Below are positions 1 through 11,700 of a DNA stretch of 64,000 nt, piece by piece. Position numbers and translations under genes: made by a program. The stretch's first letter is position 1; each line of letters starts with the position of its first letter. Origin of the DNA: Bromus sterilis (Eukaryota; Streptophyta; Magnoliopsida; Poales; Poaceae); the NCBI GenBank assembly GCA_950022295.1, contig OX465600.1, forward strand, positions 288,593,782-288,657,781, written 5' to 3'. Below the pieces are notes generated by a model that saw only the letters and a list, made by a program, of their open reading frames with translations, ran no database searches and was not told the DNA's origin.

Positions 1-2311
1 GATGCCAAATGATAGATATGATGTGAGGAGTAGGGATTTCCATGCAACGGATGCACATACGAGCTAGGAAGCTCTCCAATGGAACTAGTGGGGGTGCATC
101 TAACTTGCTCGCTCATGAAGACCTAGAGCTCTTTTGAGGAGGCTCATCCTTGGAATATGCAAGCCAAGTTCTATAGTGTGAAGGTCCCCACATAGCTATA
201 TGCATAAAGCTCATCTCTATGGAGTACAAGGACATAAAGGGAGTACTAGTGTGGATCTCTCAAAAGGATAGTAGTGTTGCCCCTTTCTCTCTTTTTATTT
301 ATTTTTCTCTTTTTTCTATTTTTTTGTATTTTTTGGTGGCCTCAATGGATCTTTCTATTTAACTCTCATTTGTCCTCTTTGGGATCTTTTAATGTGTCCA
401 CTTTGGGATCTTTTCCTCACTTAAAGGCAACACTCTATTTTACAAGAAGGTAAAGGAGATCTTTCACACTTTACAAGGTACTCAAAACATAAAGAAGATG
501 TAACTATCATGATGTATGCAATGTATGCCGCTGCCAGTGTAGCAGGAACATGTATAAGATGAAGATCAAGTCATGAAGAGGTGGAAGTTGCATGGCAATG
601 TAACTCGGAAAGGCTATGGAAATGCCTTGATAGGTAGGTATGGTGGCTGTTTTGAGGAAAGATATAAGGAGGCTTATGATGACAGAGCGTATCATGCCAA
701 GGGTTTGGATGTACCGGCGAAGGTGGACACCAACTCTCGGGGTGAGAAGAAGGCAATGCACGACACGGGAAAGGCTAGCAAAATATGGGAAGGTGGAAGT
801 GCCAACTCTCAATACTTACATTAGTCCGAAGAACTCATGCACTTATTATCGGTAACTCTCAATCTAATAAGGAGGTTCACAAAGAGACAAGTACCCCGAG
901 GAGGAGTGTATGGGGGTTTGGTTATCCTTGCGCATCCTCGACTCATGGTACGTGAGTGTTCTCTGATATTCGACCCCTCAGAAGAGTAGTGATCCATCTA
1001 GTAGCTAGAGTTCTCAACTAGTTTTGTAGGTTTTGAAAATAAACACGGATTGCCGAAAATACGACACCTATCACTAATAGGCAAGAGCTCTTGACACCAA
1101 AATTTCAAACATTACTCACATCAATACCTCAAAACTATTGCAAGCTACTACTAAAATTAAATAGCAACCTCAATTACCTACTTTCAAGACAAGACACAAC
1201 TCAGTGCAACAACCAACTCTCTTAACAAGATAAACATGAAAACTAAAGAGAGTTCCAGCAACAAACTAAACAAAAGCCAAGGCTCTTTGCTAAAGACAAA
1301 CTAAAACTAAGACTAAACATGGCAGTAGCTATGAAAAGATAAAGAACACACAACAGCAAAAAGATAGGCATGAAGAATCCTATGATGTGTTCTAGATTTT
1401 GAAAGTGGAGCGTGTTTCTCTCCCACGCAAAGTGAGACAGGACCTAACTTGTTATGAACATCAAGCAAAGCTAAAGAAACTAAAAATAAAACCTAAGAGC
1501 GAGACGCTCCAAGCATAGCACATAACGCATGAAGTGATAAAAATATAGTGAGACGAAGGACGAACTGATGATTGTTGATGGAGAAGGGGATGCACGGGGG
1601 CATCCCCAAGCTTAGACGCTTGAGTCTCCTTGAATATTTATTGGGGATGCATGGGGGCATCCCCAAGCTTGAGCGCTTGACACTCCTGGATCTTCTTTCA
1701 TCATCTTTCATCGCACACTTGAAAACTCCCTTCATACATAACTCATCATAAGCTGATTAGAGAGGTTAGTACCCTTAATAAATAATTTTTCTCCACTGGA
1801 TATAAAGATAATCTTGAAGATCTACTGTTTCTCAAGAGTTCCAAAAAGTTTTTGGAAAGAAAAAGCAAGCTTAAGGTTTGCAAAAGTTAGGAGAGACAAA
1901 ACGTGGCAGAATCTGTGAAAAACAGAACAACAGATAGTAAAGAATTTTTTAGGGGTACTTCTGCAACTCAAATAAAAAAACACAGAACATATGGAAGTTT
2001 CGTAATTGTATAGATCATACTGTGTAAAACTTTCAGATAAAAAATATGAACTGGGATTTTTCTGGAATTTTTCTGGTCACGAAGGCAGAATCTGTTTTCT
2101 GGACAGCATGTCACAACTTTTACTTCCCTTGCCGTAAGAGGCTATAACTTGGCACAAAGCTGAAAAATAAAGATACAATGAAATGATGTTGCTACAGAAG
2201 TAACAATCATCAAGACACAACAAAAGAAAAATAAAATCCTAAATTCTTTGCGGGCTGCCTCCCGAAAGCGCTTCTTTAAAGCCATTAGCTAGGCTTAATG
2301 CAAAAGAAGAA
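1..2311 (-). other. Non-coding 3' internal region of element A
   Basis: I see no convincing gene in this 2.3 kb. It aligns by eye with 18050-20360 in element B, for example at the strings beginning GATAGATATGATGTGAGGAG and CACTTATTATCGGTAAC. Short open frames on both strands (such as 573-824 plus) differ in frame and length between the two copies, which argues against coding. A poly-pyrimidine stretch lies near 290-345 and a hairpin tandem repeat near 1580-1690. Confidence 0.7.
1583..1692. repeat. Two tandem hairpin units in element A
   Basis: Two copies of a unit of about 55 bp occur here. Each contains the inverted repeat GGGGATGC / GGCATCCCC with a short loop, followed by CAAGCTT and a GCTTGA-like segment. 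The same pair occurs in element B at 19646-19748. On the element's coding strand each unit could fold into a G/C-rich stem-loop. Confidence 0.75.
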
Positions 2312-4381
2312 TCAAGTTTTATCAAGAGAAAGAGAATAACTAGCCCGAGTAACGGACTCAAAAGGTAACTTGATTTTCTTTCTAGGGAAGTGTTCCATCC
2401 CCTTTTTAAATGGGAATTGGAATTTTATATTCCCCTCTTTCATGTCAATAACCGCACCAAAAGTGCGAAGAAAAGGACGTCCCAAAATAATTGGACATAA
2501 AGGTTCACACTCTATATCCATAACAATAAAATCAATGGGAACATAGTTTTCATTGACAATGATAAGAACATCATCGATCTTCCCTAAAGGTTTCTTTACG
2601 CAAGAATCAACAAGACGAACACCAAAAGAACAAGGCTCAAAAGGTTTCAATTCAAACATATCAAATATTCTTTTGGGCATAACGGAGGTACTAGCTCCAA
2701 CATCACATAAAGCATAGCAAGAGAAGTTATTTAATTTAATTTTGATCATAGGATCCCAACCATCCTCTAGCTTCCTAGGTATGGAGGCTTCTACTCTAAG
2801 CTTCTCCTCCCTAGCTTTGATGAGAGCATTTGTGATATGCTCCGTGAAGGCAAGATTAAGTGTGCTAGTGTGGGGGTCTCTAGACATTTTGTGTAGTAAA
2901 CTGATAAGTTCTGAGAGGGTACAACTATCAAAATCAATATCACTACTATCAAAGGTGGTAGTAGTGTCATCTAGGCTCACTTGTTTGAAACCCTCTATGT
3001 TCATAGGAGTTTCTTCATCTATGGTTGAGGTATTAGCATCACCATTAATAGGTCCAACGGGACTAGGAGTGCATTGGGTGCTAATAGTTTGGGTGTCCTC
3101 AACAATTTGGATAGTGGCAACTGTGTGGTGTGTAGGAAGGCTCTTAATTCTATCCTCTTCCATAGGGATAACTTCCGGTTTGGCTGCCATTTGATTTATC
3201 AAGGTAGATTGGGGGTGGGACATATTCGAAACATGGGTTTCGGTGGTGGTAAGTCTAGCCTGGAGATTAGAAATCTCGTTGTTCAGGCTATCAAGCTGTT
3301 CACTAATGTTTTGCAGAATGGCAGTATGCTCACCTATTTGCTTAGAGAAGGCTTTGTTTTGTTCAAACTGGGTGTGCATATAGTTCTTGGTAGCTTTCTC
3401 TATTTCTACCAATTTATCAAAGCTAGATAGGTCTCTTTTCGTATAAGCAGGATTATAGGAGTTGTTGCTAGGGTAGGTAGTGTTGTTCCCATAGTTGGAT
3501 GGAAACGGTCTAGGATTGCTAGCAAAATTTCCCCTATAAGCATTGTTGTTGAAGTTGTTTCTAGCAATAAAGTTCACATCTACTTGTTCTTGAGCAACCA
3601 AAGAATTTAAAGGAACATCATGAGGATCAATAGAGGGTTGCTTGGCAAGTAGAGACATAATTAAGTCAACTTTTTCATTGAGGGAGGTAATTTCCTCGAC
3701 AGAATTTACCTTCCTACCTGTTGGAGCGCGTTCGGTGTGCCATTAGGAATAATTGGTCATCATTTCATCGAGAAGCTTTGTGGAAGCACCAAGTGTAGTT
3801 GACATAAAAGTTCCTCCCGCGGCCGAATCTAACAGGTTCCGCGAGGTAAAGTTCAAGCCTGCATAAAAAGTCTGGATAACCATCCAGGTAGTCAAACCAT
3901 GTGTAGGGCATTTCTTAACAAGAGATTTCATTCGTTCCCAAGCTTGGGCAACGTGTTCATTATCCAATTTCTTAAAATTCATAATATTACTCCTCAATTG
4001 TATAATCTTAGCAGGAGGGTAGTACTTCCCTATAAAAGCATCTTTGCACTTATCCCAAGAATCTATGCTATTTCTGGGCAAAGATTGAAACCAGATTTTA
4101 GCATCTCCCCTTAAAGAGAAAGGAAAGATCTTGAGCTTAACAACATCACCTTCTACTTCTTTATACTTTTGCATATCACATAATTCAACAAAATTATTCA
4201 AGTGTAAAGCAGCATCATCTCCAGCACCAGAGAATTGATCTCTCATAACAAGGTTTAGCAAAGCAGGTTTAATTTCATAAGAGGTAGCTGAAGTGGCAGG
4301 TGTGGAAATGGGAGTGCAGATAAAGTCTTGGTTGTTGTGACTAGTGAAGTCACACAACTTGGTGTTTTCAGTGGAACCCAT
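2312..4381 (-). pseudogene. Athila-type gag-protease frame of element A, broken by one stop
   Basis: The gag half starts at the ATG at 4381 (MGSTENTK..) and contains an Athila-like capsid region with LNNFVELCDM, FPFSLRGDAKIWF and WDKCKDAFIGKYYPP. It ends at an in-frame TAA at 3743-3745. The same frame then continues through 3658 to the stop at 2312. That second half has an Asn-rich stretch, a low-complexity linker and an aspartic protease-like domain near its C-terminus (CDVGAS, then CPIILGRPFLRTFGAVID). Gag would form the particle and the protease would cleave the polyprotein. A possible longer start at 4432 lies in leader sequence shared with element B, which has a different protein, so 4381 is preferred. 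No pol follows. Confidence 0.82.
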
Positions 4382-4516
4382 AGTAGCAGCAAGTGTGGCA
4401 GATTTTTTTGTATTTTTTGATAAAAGACACAAAGATAAAAACTGAAAGATAAACTAACAAGACTAAAAAACAAAGGTAAAGGGTAGTCTGCAACTCCCCT
4501 ATCTTAGCACTTGGAG

Positions 4517-4534
4517 TCCCCGGCAATGGCGCCA
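4517..4534 (-). promoter_or_regulatory. Primer binding site of element A (tRNA-Asp type)
   Basis: On the minus strand the segment reads TGGCGCCATTGCCGGGGA. This matches the tRNA-Asp-type primer site usual for Athila-like plant elements with one likely mismatch. It lies 12 bp inside the LTR edge at 4547. Confidence 0.85.
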
Positions 4535-4546
4535 GAAAACTTTGCT

Positions 4547-6172
4547 TGATGGCTTCTCGCCCCCTTTGTTGGTTACCCCAAGTGGAGGGTTGAGATGTAG
4601 TGCAGCAACAGTTTTCCCTCGGTGAAGATACCAAGGTTTGTCTCCAGCAGGACTCCAGAGATGATAAGTAGGTGTCAGCGGCGCAACTGACGCGGACCTG
4701 CACACAACCACAGATAACTTTGTTCCCAACGAAGTTCAGAGAGGTTGTCAATCTCTCCGGTCTTGTTGTTTACAAAGGATAAAACGCGAGGGATAATAAT
4801 AGCAACTTGAAAGTAAATGCAGAAAAGTAAATAAAGCGTGGAAACGGTGATAAGGATATGGACCGGGATACGTGATGTTTTCTAGTGATGTCTCTCTCCC
4901 AAAAGACGATAAAATTGCTATGCGAGGTAAACAAATTACAGAAAGGAAATTGACAGGATTATGAACGCACCGCAATGCTAACTATGCTACAAAAGAAAGG
5001 AAGAGGTTCAAAACCACAGGCAGTACGCCAAGGTAAGTAGACCAAAATCCATCTGCATCTACTACTAATCATCCACCTTGAGATATCTACCCAGAACATC
5101 TCGCTGGTATTAAGTTGCGAGCCCCACCCAAAGTGTAAACCCAAAGCAACAGACAACTGCATTAAAAAGAACTCTGTGTAAAGTAAACAATTCTTTTAAC
5201 CGCGGTTACAAGCACCGTTGTTTTCCCCCTTGTCGCAACAGCACATCCCCTAGACTCATGTTTCTGTCACTCAAGCGTGTCATCGGGGGGCATGAACCCA
5301 CAATCTAGCACAACGCTCCCTCTTGGATTCATTACCTACTACTTGGCCAAAGCAACAAACAGCAACGTGGAACATGCAAGAATTACTTAGGAACAAAAAT
5401 ATAAGAGATAAAAACCAAATATATTACTCAATCACAATCTGAACATAATCTCATAATCCATCAGATCCTATCAAACTCAACATAGCAATAGCAGAAATAT
5501 TACAAAGGTGCCTCGATCATGTTGGGCAGCTCACGAGGTCTAAACAATGAAGATCAAAGAGGGGAGGAGAACATCACATAGCTACTGATCACGGACCCAT
5601 GGTACAAGAAAACTACTCACGAGACATCCGGGGAGCATCCATGGTGGAGAGGAGACTCCCGGAGGTCAATCCTGCCTCCGGCAGGGTGCCGGGATGAGGT
5701 CTTCTGGTGCTCCCGATCTTCGGAAGCGCGGCGGCGGTGGAACAGACGCGAGTTCGCGGCATAGGGTTCTGCTTCTGGAGTTTTCCCGTGACGGGGGATA
5801 AATAGGCGAAAGGGGGCAGCCAGAGGTGGGCCAGGGGCCCCAGGCGCCCCCTGGCGCGGCCAGGGCTGGGGCCGCGCCGGGTGGCTGCCTGGGCCCCCCT
5901 GGCTCCCCTCTGGCCCCTCCCGGGATCTTCTCGAAGCTTCCGTCACGCTGATTTTTTATCTGAATTTTCCCGAATTTTTCTGGCACTTTTTATATGGGCG
6001 AAAACTGAAATAGAAAAACAGCAGAAAACAGGAACTGGCACTGGGGTGCACTGAGTTAATAGGTTAGTCCAAATATGATAAAAAAATGTATGAAAGTGTA
6101 TCTAGATCATAGCAATATCACACAAAACATGCATGGAGCAAGCAGAAATTATAGATACGTTTTGGACGTATC
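4547..6172 (-). repeat. 5' LTR of element A
   Basis: The segment begins TGATGGCTTC and ends GGACGTATCA on the plus strand, so on the element's own strand it opens TGATACGTCC and closes ..CATCA. It is about 1.63 kb. It is similar along most of its length to the LTR of element B at 21767-23405. It includes a GC-rich part (about 5615-5935) and an AT-rich first 200 bp. Confidence 0.83.
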
Positions 6173-6477
6173 AGACGCGCCATGGGCCCTCCTGGCCTCC
6201 TGGAGGTGGCCCTCCTCCTCTCCTTGCGCTGATTCCGGAAGCTTCTGTTGCGCTGATTTTTTATATATTTTTCCCAGAATTTTTGGAGCACTTTTAATGG
6301 CCGGAAAACCTGAAATACAAAAACCGCAGAAAACAGAAACTGGCAACTGGGTGCACTGAGTTAATAGATTAGTCCAAATAGGTTCAAAAGTGTATGAAAG
6401 TTCAAGCAAAACATGGCAAAGTCACACAAAACATGCATGGAACAAGCAGAAATTATAGATACGTTTGGGACGTATCA
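6173..6477 (-). repeat. Truncated 3' LTR of element B
   Basis: The sequence matches 23125-23405 with scattered changes, plus about 22 bp (around AGAATTTTTGGAGC) that the other LTR lacks. It ends GGACGTATCA. It is followed at 6478-6513 by the polypurine-side signature, read on the minus strand as CTCGAGGACGAGCAGGAATT then AAGCTTGGGGATG. The left end at 6173 is where element A inserted. Confidence 0.75.
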
Positions 6478-6688
6478 ACATCCCCAAGCTTAATTCCTGC
6501 TCGTCCTCGAGTAGGTAAATGATAACAAGCATAATTTCTGTGGTGACATGCCACACAACCATAAAAGGACTTTTAAGAGCATCTCCAGCCGTTCGCCCCC
6601 CCAGGACGATTTGCAGCGCTATTTTTAGCGCCGCTTGGGGGGAACTTGCGCGGCGATAGGTCCTGGGGGGGCCGGCTACCCAGCCGCG

Positions 6689-8703
6689 TGTAGGGGAACG
6701 CGGCAGAAAACAAAAAATTCCGCACTACGAACACGCCCAGGACCACTATGGAGACTGCATACAAGGTTTTGATCTGATCGTTACCGACTCGTAGCGCAGC
6801 GGAAGTAGAGTCGATGTAGATCGTCGGTGCAGATCCCCGCAGCTAGGATTTACAACCTCCCAACCGCGAGGATGTTCTCCCTCGTCTGCTCCTCGAACAG
6901 CGCTCCAGGAGGCGGTCGGACAGTCCCTCGGACGGTGTCACGGACAGCCCTTCGGGAGGCCCCTCGAAACTCGATCGGTAACTCGGACAGCCCTTCGGGA
7001 GGACCCTTGAAACTCGAACAATAATTTGGACAGCCCTTCGGGCAAAAGATCGAAACTATGACCTCTATACGGGGTTGCACACATACGGTGTCAGCTATCC
7101 GACAGGGCTTCGCCGTCCAGAACTAGTTCCTACCGGAACCTAGACAGCCTTTCGGCTCTACGAAACTATTTCGCTGGGAGGGAGAGAGAAAGCCAGATCA
7201 TGCATGGCATTTGTATAGAACTCAAGGGAGAGCTTGGATCAAGCATATGGGGCTGCCCTCACACCTCTATTTATAGGAAACCCAAGGGGGCTTTCTTGGC
7301 TCCCAAGTCCTTCTAGAAGGCTTTCCAAAAATATCCCAAGTAGTACTTTTTACTATTCATGACACCACTTTTTCGCGTCCGAAAAATCCAAAAATATTTC
7401 TGTGGGTCTTAGAATAATTCCAATACCCACTAAAATGATTTTGGGCGCGTTCCGAAACAATTCCGGATTAGTGATTTTCATCTGCGAAAAGCAACCTAAG
7501 CATTTCCGGCAGCTCCGGAACATTTCCGGCAGCTCCGAAATATTTCCGAAAAAATATATTTTATTCTTTTCTCCAGAAAAATTCCAGAAGTTACCAGAAC
7601 AATTCTGGCACCCTCCAAAAGTACCAGGTGCTTACCGAAACCTTTTCGGCTTAGTGGTTCACTCCGAAACAACTTTTCGGTTTTACCGAAACTATTCCGG
7701 TGTTCTCTCTCCGGAACTTTTCCGTTTTCTCCGAAACCTTTCCGGTGACTTTCTCTTAGACTCCCTGTCTAGTATTCAGCAGATAGATGACCCTTAAGCG
7801 TGTGACCCTATAGGTTCGGTGAAGTATAGACATGACCCAGAACGCTTTCCGATCAATGGTCAACATCGGAGCCGTGGACACCCATATTGACCCCTATACC
7901 CACACGAATAAATATTCGAGTGAACCTCCAGTTGTCGTGTGCTATTCCTGTTGCTTCGCGATATGTTACAAACACCCGAGGTGAGACTTATCGGCATCCC
8001 CGTGAATCAACAACTTGTCCACTATGCCAGTTACCTCGTTTCCGGTATTGTTCTCTTTTCTCGTTCCCGTGTTCCGGCATCCCTGTGATCAAATCACACT
8101 GTGTCTGGCCAGACGATGGTGGATACTGTAACACCGAGAGGGCCCGAAGAATATCTCTCCATCGACGGAGGAGCAAATCCCAATCTTGAGCTACCTAGTT
8201 CCTGGTCATACTTTTCCGTGAACCCGTAAGCCGCCGTAATAGCCACCCTTTTACAGATGACGTTTAACAAACCCCAAAGTTCACGAAGCAAGTACGAAGG
8301 AACTCGATACTCTCATGGTCTAAGGAATTATGCAAACGCTCAACTTTCTCTGTGTTATAATCCATTAACTGGTGACGAATGTATCTCATAGCATAACATC
8401 AATCTGGGTCGATTCAACACAAATGTTCTTCTAACATTGTGCCCTCAAAGTTGCCGGCATAGTAATGCCCATGATCAGGAAAACAAAACCATCATGCAAC
8501 ACTTGAGCTAGTCTTAGAGGCGAGACTAGGAATATATATTTTATCCGTTTATTATTCCACACGTGCATATGAGTCTTCCTCCGAGCCTCGTGGTTATTGC
8601 AGACTCGAGAACCATTGCAGTTATAGCATGGAATATAAACATAATTAGGAACATGGGGATAAATAATAACATTTATTATTGCCTCTAGGGCATATCTCCT
8701 ACA
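6689..8703 (-). repeat. 3' LTR of element G
   Basis: A 2,015-bp direct repeat of 13730-15724. By hand I saw about nine or ten substitutions and one extra segment of about 20 bp near 7525-7545 (a second CCGGCAGCTCCGAAATATTT unit). Internal features are repeats of a CGGACAGCCCTTCGGGAGG.. unit at about 6925-7050 and many CCGAAA/TTCCGG motifs at 7440-7760. Confidence 0.9.
6925..7060. repeat. Short tandem repeats in the copia LTR
   Basis: About four units begin with CGGACAG or TGGACAG followed by YCCYTCGG, at roughly 24- to 43-bp spacing. Two full units also contain CTTGAAACTCGA or CTCGAAACTCGA. The same array recurs in the other LTR at about 13964-14099. Confidence 0.7.
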
Positions 8704-11700
8704 GACTCCCACTTGCACTAGAGTCAATAATCTAGTCAATGCTAATGCACTTTACACCTACGGCATACTGGTGTAAAATATGCTTCACATGTGGTATAGC
8801 CTGATGTCCAACGGATCTGACAACTTCAACTCCGTGTGTATCTTTGCATATCCTCGCGTTTTCACGCTTTCACAAAATTCATACTTTGTGTGGACTTGGC
8901 TTTGTATATATGCGAATCACTGGTCGAACCTTGATTCCTCAGACTGAGCTATGGAGCAACTATCTTCAATAGTGTTCCATTGACCAAAGCCATATTGGAA
9001 CCATACTAAGTTCATGAATGAACTATATGATTCAACATTTTCTTTGTTGCTTCTAAAGCAGCAACATACATAGCCATTTGTTATAGAATTTCGCCACAGT
9101 AACCTGTTATGAACAATTCCAACTTACTGTGCCACCATATTGTGTATTACACACAAAAATACTTTAACTCAAATCGAAAATCGCATGGAGCATTGATGAA
9201 GACCGTATCGATGTAATTACTTACAACAAGTACTTCATAATCTCTTCTTGCGAGAAATCATTTCATCAGTGCTACTTTAGTACTCAATGACATTTTTCAC
9301 TGTTGTCCCACGATCAGTTCTTTGATCACTTTGGTATCTATACTCGCAACAACTTTGGAGTATTGGACATATCTGGTTGTTTTACATACCATGGAATACA
9401 TGATTAATCCCAACACGAAGGTGTGTGGAATCTCCATCATGTAATTTGCTCATCAGTGTTTTGGGACACTGAGTCTTGCAAAAACTCTTTCCATGTGACT
9501 TTGGCAAGAATCACTCCTTGTCGTTTTTAATGCTAAATTGTTTTGGCATCTTGTCAGTATGTATTTTGGCTTAGCCCTATTAGGCAATTCTATCTCTCAG
9601 ATAATTATGCCTAATATCAAGGCTACTTAGCCCAAGCACTTCATCAAAAAACTATTTTCAATGAAGTCCTAATTCATGTCAAGAAATTTATATTATTTCT
9701 AATTAACAATGTGTCAAGCACACACAAGGTTTTTAGAAATATTATTATGCTCCCACTTACTTTCTTGTAGCCACAAGCATCTTCGTTATCCATCGATGAA
9801 ATCAAACTCTTTTGATTATTTCATCAAAAACGAAGATTCCAACTCCATTATGCTCTCTTTTGTCCATCGCAGGAACTCTGAAGTTTGCATACTCACTAGC
9901 ATCCTCTGGACTGATAAAATACCTTGGACTGTATCATATGCAAGTCCAAGGCAGTATTTCCATCTTATGGAAATCCTTTTGGCATCCATGTTTCATATCT
10001 CATGAATGAAATATGTATTAATTGCAAGTTTAACCCGAACCGACTTTAAGCATCGCTACGGAGAGACAATCTCGCCGTAGTTAATTCCTTGAAATTGTTA
10101 TAAGCAACAAGTCGAGCTTTATGGATAAAACATTTTTATCCGTATCAGTTTATAGTTCCATTAATATTCGTTAGACTCTAAGTCTTCCGAATGGTCCATC
10201 AAGATACAATCTTGAATTACGTATATGGAAACTATCTCGGATTTGTATTGGCATTTAGCCAATTCCGGAGTCAGGGCCCATCATCGCTTCCTTGATTATC
10301 GTAGGTATGCTGTTGTCTAACAACAATATCTCGTTTGCGCACCTGAGAGGTTTGCACGAGTTTTGCCTACGTGGCTCAGTTGCAAGTTTGACCGAAGTCC
10401 ATACATCTCATGTAGAGGCTTCCGTATCAGTTGCAGTAGGAAACTCTGGAATCACTTCCAAGGTTCCTTTCCTTTGATCTGATGACGAAGATACTGTTAT
10501 CTCATCGAGTTGCACTGTCCTCCCACTCACCTTTTTGCAAGAACCATTCTCTTTAAAAGCATACCGTTCTTTGTGGCAAAACCTTTTGCCTCGGTATAGT
10601 GGTGGAGGAATTCCCAATAATTTGGGATAACCTACGAAGTAGCACTTGTCTGATTTGGAATAGGTTTGTAAACAGTTTACACAAGCCCCATATTCCAAAT
10701 GTTAAGAAAAGATAAAACATGGTTGGGCGTACCATACCATGGCGTCATTTCAACAGACCTGATGGCGCTCTTTTCAGTGTAAAAGCCGCAGTCTCTAAAG
10801 CATTACATTAAAAGGGATAATGGCAAATTTATTTATGTCATCTTTGATCTTACCATGTCATGAATGGTTCGATTAATTCTTCACGGACTTTCCACTTGCA
10901 GGTGTGTTCCGGGAGGTGTAAGTTATGAAAACTCTTTTCATAACTCATCAGACATTCGCTAAACTTGTAACTCAAAATATTCCTTTCTGCAATCGAATTG
11001 TAGAAACATAATTTTCTTGTTACAATAACTTCCACTACTAGTAACAACATTTATCGGACTACATACATCAAAATGTATGATCACGAATAAGTTTGTTGCT
11101 CGTTCCTTATGGCCTGTGAACGGTATTTCAGTCACTTGACCTTTCGGACGAAGGTTGCAAGTGTCAGATGATTCATAATCAAATGACTTTAAAATCCATC
11201 ATTATGGAATTTCTCCATGCGGGTTTCTCCAATGTGACCAAATGCAGTGCCACACATATGTGGTATTCTTTTAGTCTTTCGACATTTAGCGTCATTGTTA
11301 TGGATGTATCATATTACCATCAATATTCGTAACATACATCCCATCCCCGATGGAAGCATGGCCCTTTATGTTATTCATAATACTGAACAACAATTGTTCT
11401 TTTATGAACAACCTTCTTGCAACATATTTTATGCATTGGGCTAGAGTGTATAAAACTCTAAAACGAATTATGAAAATAAATACAGATGGTGATACACCGA
11501 TGGAAGGTATAGTAACTTTTACTATGTTCCCAGCGCGTATCTAAACCTCATTACTGGCAAGTCTTTTAGGCCGTTGTAGTTCTTACATCGAGTTTCAACA
11601 GAATGCAATCGAGCGCGTATCTTTGTGATCTAACTCACAATACCCAAGAATCAGTGATTAACATGTTTAACCATAATTCCCAAGAACTATATTTTTGACC

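Larger units (their letters stand above)
1..6172 (-). mobile_element. Element A: Athila/Sabrina-type Ty3/Gypsy retrotransposon, partial
   Basis: Minus-strand LTR retrotransposon entering from the left edge. Read from right to left it has a 5' LTR (4547-6172), a primer binding site (4517-4534), an interrupted gag-protease frame (2312-4381) and a long non-coding 3' internal region (1-2311). No reverse transcriptase or integrase is visible, so it looks non-autonomous. The non-coding part is collinear with 18050-20360 of sibling element B, which places A's polypurine tract and 3' LTR just outside the window. It is inserted in B's 3' LTR: the base after its last nucleotide (6173) resumes B's LTR sequence. 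Family assignment rests on the gag type and the PBS and is knowledge-based. Confidence 0.82.

Noticed and set aside
573..824. Plus-strand frame with GRYGGCFEERYKEAYDDRAYHAKG, also present at 18703-18897
   Set aside because: It is antisense to elements A and B, and its start, end and frame differ between the two copies. It looks like a chance frame in conserved non-coding sequence.
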